Assembly (NCBI GenBank): GCA_023614405.1
Contig: CM042685.1
Span: 233,595,661 to 233,659,660, forward strand
DNA length: 64,000 nucleotides
DNA from: Avena insularis
Taxonomy: Eukaryota > Streptophyta > Magnoliopsida > Poales > Poaceae
Direction: 5' to 3'
Shown here: piece after piece, positions 1-9,037 of the stretch
How the letters are laid out: every line of letters starts with the position of its first letter
Numbering within the stretch: position 1 is the first letter of the stretch
Position numbers and translations under genes: made by a program
The notes under the pieces: model-generated
Told to the model about the DNA's origin: nothing
What the model saw: the letters and a program-made list of their open reading frames with translations, nothing else
The model's database searches: none

Positions 1-15
1 ACGGCTGATGCATAC

Positions 16-1273
16 ATGGAGGACCTGATCGCAACAGGCTCGGCCTGCAACCACCCCTCCTTCTTCACGGAAGAGCAGACCCAGGCCGACGCCGAGCACG
101 GCATCGAGTCCCAGGACCTCGTCGACGTCGATGCAGAGGAGACCCAGGCCGAGCAGACGCAGCCAGAGGACGCCGAGACTGAGGCGAAAGGCAAGAAGGG
201 GAAGAAGACGACGGACGTTTGGCTCAAATGGACCGTGGCCGAGGACACCTGCCTCGCCGAGGCTTGGAATACGGTGAGCATGGATCCAATAACTGGTGCG
301 AACCAAAATTCCGACAATTATTGGTGGCGCATGAAGACAGCATTCGATGAGCGAAACATGTGCGACCCAAAGTATCGCAAGATCCACATGGAGCGAGGGG
401 AGAAGGCAATAACGAACCACTAGGCGATCATCCAAACTGCGTGCAGCAAGTGGCACAGCTGCGTGGAAAAAGTCGACCGCACATAAGCCAGTGGGGAGAA
501 CATGGACAACAAGGTACTCGTGAACATTATCTTTGTCGTACACTCTCTTGACACACTCGCGAATATGGACAACTTGACACACTTCCATTTTGTAGCTGCG
601 TCGTGCACTTGCTCTGTTTCGAGAGGACATGAAGATGGAGTTCAAGTTCCATCATGTCTTCGAGAAAATCGAGCATTGCGAGAAGTGGCGGGACACTCGG
701 CTGAGTCTCTCCAAGAGCAAAGACGGCGTCTACAACCCCAAGGCCCCGGCCGCTGCTGCCAGCGAAGGAAGACCTGAGCTCGGCCAGAAGAAGGCGAAGA
801 TGCTCAAGGCCGCAGGACCTCCCGTCGAGCGTATCCAGGCTTCGATCGAGAAATGCCTCGCCGACATGAGGGCGCAGGCCGAGAAGAGGGCTGAGAAGAG
901 CGAGGAGCGCTGGAAGAAGCTGATGGAGACAAAAGGGGAAAAGGTGGCCCTCATCAAGGCCAGCCTCGCCGAGAAGAAGGCCAACTACGCCGCCAAGAAG
1001 TGCCACACGGACCTCAAGTTCCTCATGGGCGGCGAGGACACGTCGAAGATGAGCTCGCCGGTCAAGGCCTGGTACATGGCGCAACGTCAGGCCATCCTGG
1101 AGGGCATGACCACGGCTTCCCCTTCCCCTTCCTCTGCGCCGAACGTGCCAGCGCCGAACGCTCCCACGCCGAGCTCTGCTTCGACTTCCTCCAACCCGGG
1201 GGCCTTCACCGGCGAGATGGACGACAACGCCGCGTCGGCCACGCCGCAGGAGCCCATCCCCATCGACGACTGA
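16..1273 (+). pseudogene. Myb/SANT-like protein with NAM-associated C-terminus, broken
   Basis: Two exons can be read: 16-513 and 596-1273, joined in phase by an 82-base GT-AG intron (514-595). The first half holds an acidic leader and a Myb/SANT-like trihelix segment (TDVWLKWTVAEDTCLAEAW, then a NYWWRMKTAFDE helix). The second holds the [17 protein letters not shown] stretch, a Lys/Glu-rich coiled-coil-like region and a Ser/Pro-rich acidic tail, typical of the plant 'No apical meristem-associated' family, which is very numerous in cereals. Exon 1 has two in-frame stops: TAG at 421, where the family has Trp (NH-W-AIIQ), and TAA at 484. The copy is therefore probably not functional. Its start may lie upstream of the window, although the ATG at 16 is usable. 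AATAAA-like signals follow at about 1293. Family members may derive from Harbinger ORF1 proteins; that is inference. Confidence 0.7.
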
Positions 1274-1399
1274 TCGTTGTTTCCCCTGTTATGTAATAAA
1301 AATATGTCGCCGAACATGTAGGCGCATCTGTCGAACACCTTGTGGCCGAGCACTCGTCGGCGGGAACTATGCAGATTCAAATATATAGCCGTTTTGTGT

Positions 1400-1515
1400 C
1401 CGCCTGGGTAGCCGAGTGGGAAACTGAGCGTACCCAGGCCGAAAACTTGCGCCGTTCGGCCGGAAAAATGTCCGGATTTCGGCCTGGTTTCGGCCAACGA
1501 GTGGAGGTGCTCTAA
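1400..1515 (+). repeat. Possible right terminus of a Harbinger-like element
   Basis: The stretch ends GAGTGGAGGTGCTC followed by TAA (1513-1515). Read on the other strand this is TTA-GAGCACCTCCACTC, close to the GAGCATCTCCAA ends and TTA/TAA target sites of many plant PIF/Harbinger elements. Several GGCCGAAA-type motifs lie just inside. If real, the Myb/SANT pseudogene at 16-1273 would be cargo or ORF1 of this element. The left end is outside the window, so this is tentative. Confidence 0.3.
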
Positions 1516-1873
1516 GAGACAAACCATTTTTTTCTACAACGTACCAAATATAGAAAAGCCGAACATTACGTAGCAAAAATAGACTGTTTTACACCATGCC
1601 TGTTGCTCACACAAATGTGACAAAATATTTTAAACAGGAGAAGGCATTCGCAAGGTCGCAACAGATGGGAAAAATGGAATAATCTCAACTAAATCAGAAC
1701 GGTCCTAAGAAATACAAAACTACAAGCTCAAATATGAAACAACCAAAAGCATGGCACGGTGCCATGGACATGAATCTACATTCTTCTAGCTCACGCCGCA
1801 TGTCTGCTGGTATAAATGTAAAAAAGGCGAACTGAGATAAAACTAAATCTTATGAATTGACTTGGATGAGGCT
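1516..1873. other. Spacer, likely 3' flank of the expansin gene
   Basis: AT-rich sequence with no open frame of interest. The part next to 1874 would be the 3' UTR of the minus-strand expansin gene, but I cannot place a polyadenylation site. Confidence 0.4.
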
Positions 1874-3065
1874 CTAGAACTGGATGCTTGACGGGTATAC
1901 GGTGTCAGGCTTCCAGTTGGCCGGGATGACGTCTTGGGCGACGAGCTTCTTGCCGGACTCGCTGGTGAGGCGGAGGGAGAAGGGGCCCTTGATCGGGATC
2001 TTGCCATCCCACCTCCAGACGGCGCCCCACGACTCCGTCATGGGCTTCCACACCGGCGAGAGCTTCTCCTGGATGTCCACCTGGACGATGTCGCCGTCGT
2101 CGGAGACGAACTTGACGAGCACCGCGATGTAGTTGGGGTTGGATCCCTTCTCGACGTGGAAGGTGATCTTGGTGCCGGGCGGGTACTTGCAGTGCACCCT
2201 CCTGAACTGCAGCTCGAGCTCCCCGACGGAGCGCAGCGCCGTGTCCTTCCCGGGCGGCGCCATGAGACCGAAGGCCTTGCCGGAGAGGTCGAAGTGGTAG
2301 GGGGCGATGGGCTCGTAGTTCTTGTCAGTAACGAAGATCGTGATCGGCTGGTTGGAGCACGGCGGTGGCTTCTGACACTTGACCTGCAATTCATTCAAGT
2401 ACGTTCAGTTCAGCCACATGTACACTTTGGAGAGAATAATCTGAGGATGTGTACTGCTACAGTGGGTAGTAATAATACCTCGTAGCAGGAGCCGCATCCC
2501 TTGCCGTCCTTGAAGATGGGGATGTTGCCGCAGGCCGTCATGCCAAGGTAGGGCGGCATGTTCACGTCCTTGATGCCGCACGCGCCACCTGCATGCACAC
2601 GCACATATATATATGTCAGGCTAGATCGCGCCGCAGAAATTGTCTTATCAGTACTACCTCCGTTTGGGATTATAAATCCTGCGCGGATAACTAGGTTGCC
2701 AATTTGAGCAACAAAATATAAATAATATAGCATAAAAATCATACCATTAAAAATTTTAGAGGTTATATTTTCTAACGGTATAATTTTTATGATATATAAA
2801 TTATATTTTATTAGTCAAATTAACAATCTAGATATGCGTAGGACCTATAATCCCGAACAAAGGTAGTATATAACTATATATACGTACCGTTGTCTTTGGG
2901 TCCTGCGCCCGTGGGCTTGCCGTACCAGGTGGCCTTGGCGGAGAGCCAATTGGTGTCGTATTTGGTCGTGATGTTGGGGCCCGGCGGCACCTTGCTGATG
3001 CACGCGCCGCCGGTGACCAGCGCCGCCAGGACGGCCACGGCGAGGACGTAGGAGATGGAACCCAT
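1874..3065 (-). CDS. Beta-expansin, group-1 grass pollen allergen type
   Basis: Three exons: 3065-2888, 2588-2479 and 2383-1874, with GT-AG introns and continuous phase, give 265 residues, the normal EXPB size. Residues 1-24 form a signal peptide. A PPGPNITT motif (28-34) carries an N-glycosylation site near the mature N-terminus, as in group-1 pollen allergens. The D1 (GH45-like, DPBB) domain shows TWYG (46-49), [17 protein letters not shown], the paired downstream Cys and the HFD motif (126-128). The C-terminal D2 (CBM63-like) domain holds the EFRR-like [11 protein letters not shown] junction, [16 protein letters not shown] and [12 protein letters not shown]. Expansins are secreted to the cell wall and loosen it at acid pH without hydrolysis; grass EXPBs act on arabinoxylan-rich walls, often in pollen. 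The Met at 3065 is chosen because it directly precedes the signal peptide. No stop or frameshift is seen. Tissue and exact subfamily are inference. Confidence 0.95.
2652..2869. mobile_element. Stowaway-type MITE in expansin intron 1
   Basis: The ends read TACTACCTCCGTTTGGGATTAT and, inverted on the right, TACTACCTTTGTTCGGGATTAT, giving terminal inverted repeats of about 22 bases with TA at both ends, the Tc1/mariner (Stowaway) signature. The AT-rich interior is partly palindromic. It accounts for most of the 299-base intron. Confidence 0.85.
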
Positions 3066-3103
3066 GTCGTAAGTTGACTTGCTGTGTGTTTGTGTGAGTG
3101 ATT

Positions 3104-3123
3104 GGGGGGGGGGGGGGGGGGGG
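3104..3123. repeat. Homopolymer of 20 G in the expansin leader
   Basis: Twenty consecutive G on the plus strand, C on the coding strand, 39 bases upstream of the expansin ATG. Length may be a sequencing artefact. Confidence 0.9.
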
Positions 3124-3289
3124 ATATTTGTAGGCAAAACGGATGGACTAGCGCCGCCGTCGCGCGAGCGAGTACACAGGACTAACGGGCGCAGGGGCTG
3201 CGGGAGCGCCGGCGTTCGCGTGGACTCGATCTGTTTCGGTGGTTTGGATCGGAGGACGGTTTGGTCATGCGCGCGAGCATGCATGGCGA

Positions 3290-3296
3290 CTTATAC
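3290..3296 (-). promoter_or_regulatory. Possible TATA box of the expansin gene
   Basis: Minus-strand GTATAAGT lies about 225 bases upstream of the ATG. A GCATGC (RY-like) motif stands just downstream on the same strand. This is position and motif only. Confidence 0.3.
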
Positions 3297-3660
3297 GCGG
3301 CCGCCTGGTCGTCCGCTCTAGGTATGTGCCTTCTTCGTGCATACCTACATACATACGGCAATGGAAAAAAAATGCCGACTGAAATTAATTTCGTCGTCCA
3401 TTTAACCAAGGAGGTGAAATTATTCCGCTGCAGATTCTGCGTTTACAGTAGGGAACCAATTTCGGTATATGTGGTCTTATAATTATCTGCGCTGGCCTAT
3501 AAAAACAAATATTTTAAGCAAATGATATTTTAAACTTTTGGATCCAGCGTAGGCAGAGAGGCGGTGCTAGGCCAAAGATCAGCCTTTGCAAAAAAAAAAA
3601 ATGAAGGTGCCATAGAAAATGCATCTGCGGTTGTTTGACGGTGATGGATGTCCCCATTTG

Positions 3661-3788
3661 CAGTGACGAATCCAACCTATTTTGCTAGGATGGGGCAGAC
3701 TTTACTTGGTCTGGTTTTGTTTTTGTATATATGCAATATGGGTTGGCCAAATCTGCCCCATCCTTCCATCCTGCTGGCTCCGCCACTG
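3661..3788. mobile_element. hAT-type MITE with perfect 8-bp target duplication
   Basis: The 128-base element has ends CAGTGACGAATCCA and, inverted, CAGTGGCGGAGCCA (11 of 14 identical). It is flanked on both sides by CCCATTTG (3653-3660 and 3789-3796). An 8-bp TSD with CAGTG-type ends is diagnostic for the hAT superfamily. It has no coding capacity. Confidence 0.9.
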
Positions 3789-3796
3789 CCCATTTG

Positions 3797-4673
3797 TCCT
3801 GGCATGTCTTTGTTGATGCGGTGTAGGAGTGTCGTGTTTGGTATGTCCATTCGTGCGAGTCTTCTCTTAGGCTTGGTTGTTGGTGTGTGTGGGTGTTACC
3901 CATGTGTTGTTGGTGTTTGGGTAGGCTTGACCATGTTATAGGTTTTCATACTGTGTTCTTCTATAAAGTTGGAAACCTGCTTCTTAATTAATGGATGAGA
4001 CAAAGTTTTTACCTTTCTTTTAATTAAAAAATAGACTTTTAAACGATGAGGAGTGAGTGTGGCAGGAGCCGTTTATAAATAAATACGTCCAAATATCCTA
4101 AGGTCAAGACAAACTTACATACTCTTCTTTTTTAAAAGAGCTTATGCCTGTCAAAAGAGGAGTTATTTAAATTTGTTTGTAGTTGAAACCCCTGTTTTGG
4201 CAAAAAAAAATGGCTGGGGATACACCACTAGCTCAACAAGTTTCTATTGCAGATGTCCTATCGAAAGTTTCGGTGAACATACAATTCATATGGACACTAG
4301 GGATAGGTGATTACACTTAGTTCAATGGTTGATGAAGGTATAACTAACAAATGAGTAGGCTCATTGGTTAGGAAATTTGACATATTTTGGATCATTCATG
4401 GTCAAGTCTATGTTTGCATATTATGGAATGTGTACACTAGATTTATTTGTAATTGTCTGAAAACTAAAGCTATGGTTGAAGATTAAAATATTGGTTTGGT
4501 TCTTATATAAAAAAATTGTTAACTTATCTCTTGTCCCTTTATTCGTCTTATATGAAGGATATTACATATTACTTTCAATCTACCTCCTCCGACCAATATC
4601 GCAAATATGCTCGGAAATTTGTTGAGTGAGATTGATCAACAACGTGAGGGACGATTAGTGAGTGATCGAGAAG
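3797..4673. other. Gene-free AT-rich stretch
   Basis: No coding, RNA or clear repeat structure was recognised. Short open frames here lack any family resemblance. Confidence 0.5.
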
Positions 4674-5036
4674 ACATTGGTGACGGCGCCTCTATTTTTC
4701 GTGATGATCGCAAAATAAAGCTCGGCTCGGCGAGATTCCCACAACCCTGTGCGTCTTGTGTATGGCGCAGGCTGCATGGCGTCGGAGGAGTCTGTGAGGC
4801 TTCTCTCCTTGTCACACCTTAGTGAGTGATGCAATACTCTACTATATAAGGTGGTCCAACTCCCCTTCAACTAGCAATGTGAGACTAAACTTTAGCACCA
4901 CTAGCACAGCCATATGCTGCCATACACAAGTGGGCCAAAGAGAAATTCAGAATTTGTCTAATGGGCCAGCAGCCCAAAACTCATTAAATTCCAAAAAAGA
5001 CATTGGTGATGGCGCCTCTATAATTTTCGTGATGAT
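4674..5036. repeat. Pair of diverged direct repeats
   Basis: The motif GACATTGGTGACGGCGCCTC followed by TAT...TTTTCGTGATGATC occurs at 4674-4710 and again, slightly changed, at 4999-5036. The 290 bases between contain a grass repeat-like stretch (4835-4940). The origin is unknown; it may be remnants of one interspersed repeat. Confidence 0.6.
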
Positions 5037-5214
5037 CTTGGGGTGCATGCTTACACTACCATGGGTCTAGGGCTACAAGAAAATCTCGAGGCTCATGAGC
5101 GGCTCGAGATCTTTAGCTCGACTCAAGATCGCCTCGAAAAGAAATGAACCGAGTACGAGTGTCTTATATAGCTTGACTGAAAAGTGAGTTGATCTTAAGC
5201 TAACACTAGCTCGC

Positions 5215-6222
5215 CACTACAGGAAAGAACTAAGGCGCCGACAGCCGGCCCGCTACGCCAACGGCCAAATATCGGGGCCGTCGGCGTAGCTGTCTTCCCT
5301 GACCAACTGACCAGCCCGGCCGTCGGCGTAGATGGTTGGGCCGAGGGTAGCCTTCGGCGTAGCGTGGCCGTCGACGTAGTAGAGAGGGTTGTGCCGACGG
5401 TGGCCCTCGGCGTAGGTACAACCCTCGGCGTAGCCCCAGTTCAGACATGGCGACGGAAACATCGTTAGGCAGCCAGGCCGTTGGCACAGCTCTTTGGAAA
5501 AATTTGTTTGGTATGTGCCGATGACCTAGCCGTCGGCGTAGACCTCCAGATTTTTTCTTTTATCTCATTATTTTTTGAAAAATCATAACTAAATCATTCT
5601 AATTCAGAAAAATACAAATAATATATCAAAATTTGCAGAAAAATATTATCTATCTATCTACACTCAAATATTACAATTTGTAAACAAAAATTAAGTGAAA
5701 CATAAAACATTATATATAGTTTAAAACGGGCATTATAAATTCAAAAATGATCCAAACAATGCGAAACCTTCGCGTGGTGTCATATTATGTGACATAGTTA
5801 GAAGGAAAAATATCAAACTTGGTATATTGATTATGTCTCAAAAAAACCTTCACAAAATGACCTATCTAGTTCGAGGTTTTTTGGCTTTTCGGTTCAAATG
5901 ACCAATGTTATGGCTAGAATAAAGGCATAGTTTGTGATAATGTGTTCATATTGTGCATAAGTATGCATCATGGGATGGCGAACAATGTTTTAGGAGAAAG
6001 TTTTCCTTTTCGTCGCACCAAAAGGCTGTTTTCTATTTTCCGAGTGCAAAAAACGGACGGTTTTATGAAGCAACCATCAAATGGCTAATTCAAAATACTA
6101 CTGTCACATTTTTCAAAAATACTAGACCACCTTATATGGGTAACGTCATAACAGGGGAATCTCAAACCTTTCAGTCATAACATGGCAGCCGACCATCGGC
6201 GCATCAAATCTTTCCTGTAGCG
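5215..6222. mobile_element. Non-autonomous CACTA transposon
   Basis: The left end is CACTACAGGAAAG and the inverted right end is CGCTACAGGAAAG. Both sides carry the 3-bp target duplication CGC (5212-5214 and 6223-6225), as expected for the CACTA (En/Spm) superfamily. The first 330 bases hold many subterminal GTCGGCGTAG-type motifs in both orientations, the usual transposase-binding array. The interior is AT-rich and encodes no transposase. Confidence 0.92.
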
Positions 6223-6461
6223 CGCTCCATTTAGCTCGAAAAAAATAATTTTGTGTTATGATTATGTTATATATGTTAAAATAGAATACAATAATTTATT
6301 ACCTCATATGTTGTGGATGTGATTTATTTCTTCTACTATGGGTGGCATTTAATTAAGAAAATACTATCGAAGGTTAATTTTTACTTTTGTAGGATGTGAT
6401 TTTTCTTCCTTTATGCAAGTCTTACTGATTTTTTAGTGGAGTAATATGATTTTTTTCTTAG

Positions 6462-6637
6462 TGTTAGAGTATATGTCAGTTAGGTTATATTAGATAGTTT
6501 CATATTGTAATCTAGACCTATCTCTATTAGGCTTCTTGCCTCCCAAGTCTTCTAGTACTATATAAACAGCTCAAGGGCTCTCACGATGTAATCACCTCTT
6601 GCAATATCAATACGATCTATACTTCCGCAATCTATCA
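6462..6637 (+). repeat. 5' LTR of the short element
   Basis: 176 bases with TG...CA ends. It contains a TATATAAA box at about 6559-6565 that would drive transcription into the interior. Confidence 0.9.
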
Positions 6638-6649
6638 TGGTATCAGAGC
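6638..6649 (+). other. Primer binding site, initiator-Met tRNA type
   Basis: TGGTATCAGAGC starts at the first base after the 5' LTR, complementary to the 3' end of plant initiator tRNA-Met. Confidence 0.88.
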
Positions 6650-7820
6650 GTATCGCTCCTCTGTCTAGGGTTTAGCCACCACCGCTTCCACATCGCCGCC
6701 CCCGGAGAGATCGTTCTCCGACAAGGGCCACGCAAAAGTAGATAAGATCTTACTTCGCCAAAATTTTCTCGCCAGCCGCTTGACCGACGTTTCTTTTTCT
6801 TTTGACGATCATAGATCGGGTTGCGTCGTCCACAGCCGCATGTCGTCACGCGCCTCTACTTCAACCTCGGCGTCGACTTAACTCTGGCAAATCATCATCA
6901 ACGATCATGCCAAGGAGGCTCCGTGCAGCGCCCCAAGGGACGCCTTCACGCGCTGCATCGGCTTCTCCGTCCTCACGTCGTCACCACGCCGGCCCGTCTT
7001 CGCCAACATCTACCGGGACGCACGTTCCCGAGTACGCGCTTCGCCGTCAACAAAGGGCTGCACCTTCATCACCCGTGGTCATCATCGCCGACAACCATCT
7101 ACACCAACAACATTGCCGCATCGTCATCGCCACCACAAATCGTGGTCATCGTCAACGCCAACAAGTTATTCTCCATGAGCAACGTCGTGCTCATACAAGC
7201 GGAAAATACGGGTCTAATCCCTGAAATCTAGTACCGCTACAATTCAATCGCCATCAACAACTACCTCATCATCTTTGTCCACCACGACCTCGCCGCCAGA
7301 GTCGCAGTCTAAATTTTTATTTTTGCACTAATCAATTTTCTTTGTGTAACTACTTCGTCTACTCCAACCCATCGGCGGACAACTTCTACGCACCGACCGA
7401 TCAAGGAGAACTTCTCTGCTTCTTAAAATCCGTCTCTGGCTCGCATGGTTCGTGATGGTCCCCGTCTTCGCACGTCCAGTATTGGCAACACTGACGCGTG
7501 CCTTCGTCCCCGGTATGCTCCGAGTTTGGCAAGCTCGGCAAAGCGTGTCGCCTACCTCGACTACTCCTACTTCAGCTACGTCTACATAAAAAATTACTAC
7601 GGCGAATTCTCCAGACTCGACGACGACATCGACCTCAACACAACAGCATCATCAACTCCATTGACTTCATCAACGGCGACAACTTCACCAACGGCACCAT
7701 CGACCACAACTACAGCGCCCTCACTCCCGGCTACATCGACATTGGCAACAAGGGCTACCACCTCACCTCTGGCTTATGCTCCAGTCAGACCGTTTGCGTC
7801 ACTACCGATCCGATAGCCCC

Positions 7821-7836
7821 GGGGGAAGGGGGGTGG
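7821..7836 (+). other. Polypurine tract of the short element
   Basis: GGGGGAAGGGGGGTGG abuts the 3' LTR at 7837 and would prime plus-strand synthesis. Confidence 0.85.
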
Positions 7837-8002
7837 TGTTAGAGTATATGTCAGTTAGGTTATATTAGGTAGTTTCGTATTGTAATCTAGATCTATCTCT
7901 ATTAGGCTTCTTGACCCCTAGTCTTCTAGTACTATATATGGGATCTCACGATGTAATCACCTCTTGCAATATTAATACAATCTATACTTCTACAATCTAT
8001 CA
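7837..8002 (+). repeat. 3' LTR of the short element
   Basis: 166 bases matching the 5' LTR, with substitutions and a roughly 10-base deletion near the TATA region (CTATATATGGGATC against CTATATAAACAGC). Confidence 0.9.
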
Positions 8003-8007
8003 CTTAG

Positions 8008-8249
8008 CTTGAAACTATCTCGAGATCGTTACAAACTGAGAATGAACCAAGTTCTACAACTTGGCATTCAGTCTTGGCTCGCTCAAATTTTAGTATGATC
8101 TGAGGTAAGCTTAATCTAACTCGCTCGAACTCGACTCGTTTGATTTAAACAAAAGATCCCTTCCAAAATCCTGCCAAAATAGTATAGAACCACTTCAGCA
8201 TGGCATGCCCGTCTCATCGGCTCGGTTGGCCAGGTTTGAACCTGTGTTG
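8008..8249. other. Spacer between elements
   Basis: Contains GCTCG-rich words (CTCGCTCGAACTCGACTCG) similar to those at 5080-5210 and 14260-14330, suggesting one older repeat interrupted by the later insertions. No gene is seen. Confidence 0.4.
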
Positions 8250-8317
8250 TACTTCCTCTAGTCCAAAACACTTAGACGTGGTTTTCCACGTCAAGTATTT
8301 TTGGAACGGAAGGAGTA
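8250..8317. mobile_element. Very short Stowaway-type MITE
   Basis: 68 bases with ends TACTTCCTCTAGTCCAAAA and, inverted, TACTCCTTCCGTTCCAAAA and TA at both ends. The centre is a near-perfect hairpin (GACGTGG TTTT CCACGTC). Confidence 0.8.
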
Positions 8318-8479
8318 TCACTTATTCACTTAGGCACGTTCATCAACTGGACCGAATGGTTTGCAAGTCTATGTACTGAACTGAACATTATTGGCAAATT
8401 CATATACTGGCCAGGTATTTTACTCAACAGAAAATCTAAGGAGAAACGTAAGAAAAGCTAAAGTTATTCATGTTGATGC

Positions 8480-8741
8480 TATTAGACTTCATGCAATATG
8501 ACTTGTACGGTGTAACGATAAGTTGGAGTAGTACTCCAACTATTCTAGATAGATAAGAGGTTAGTTCTGTTTAGTTCTGTTTAAGTTAGAAAGAGGAGAT
8601 TGCCTCTTATCTTATCCCTTGTAACGATCGATTGATCAACCTCCTGTACAAGCCACGGCGAGGGCTCTTCTCGCCAATATAAACACGTACACGGGATCAC
8701 CAACGTGATCACCGCTTCTGCCAAAACAACGACGCATGATA
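8480..8741 (+). repeat. 5' LTR of the copia element
   Basis: 262 bases with a CCAATATAAAC promoter-like box at about 8674-8685. It ends GCATGATA. Confidence 0.9.
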
Positions 8742-8753
8742 TGGTATCAGAGC
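8742..8753 (+). other. Primer binding site of the copia element
   Basis: TGGTATCAGAGC lies directly after the 5' LTR, which supports ATA as the true LTR end. Confidence 0.88.
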
Positions 8754-9037
8754 TGCCTTTTCCGTGACCCTGCTGCCGCAAACCAATCTACACCTACGAC
8801 CTACACCTGCGCCGCCGCATCTCCCTGCTGTTGCTACAACGCCCAAGCTCGCCGCTGCTGCACCCCTTGCCGCCGTTGCACACGCCCAAGCTCGCCGCTG
8901 ATGCACCCCTTGCTGCCGCTGCACACGCCCAAGCTCACCGTTGCTGCATCCCTTTGCCGCCACTGCTTCCCCACAACCCAAACGACACCAAAACCAATTA
9001 AGCCTAAGAAATCCAAGATACAATCCCTTTGGTGGCC

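Larger units (their letters stand above)
6462..8002 (+). mobile_element. Short non-autonomous LTR retrotransposon (TRIM/SMART-like)
   Basis: Two small LTRs (6462-6637, 176 bases; 7837-8002, 166 bases) start TGTTAGAGTATATG and end CTATCA. The whole element is flanked by perfect CTTAG duplications (6457-6461 and 8003-8007). TGGTATCAGAGC follows the left LTR directly and GGGGGAAGGGGGGTGG precedes the right one. The 1.2-kb interior has no gag, protease, RT or integrase motif in any frame, so it would depend on enzymes of another element. Confidence 0.92.

Noticed and set aside
527..1084. Long minus-strand frame (185 codons) opposite the Myb/NAM pseudogene
   Set aside because: It mirrors the GC-rich exon of the plus-strand gene; composition is Leu/Arg/Ala-rich with no family motif.
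1934..2485. Plus-strand frame of 183 codons over the expansin
   Set aside because: It is antisense to expansin exon 3, with a Gly/Asp/Val-rich shadow translation.
5230..5487. Regular GTCGGCGTAG repeats, considered as a CRISPR-like array
   Set aside because: Spacing is irregular, both orientations occur, and they lie at a CACTA terminus in plant DNA; they are transposase-site repeats.
6802..7231. Two overlapping 136-140 codon frames in the short LTR element
   Set aside because: Arg/Pro/Ser-rich low-complexity products; no gag or other domain in either frame.
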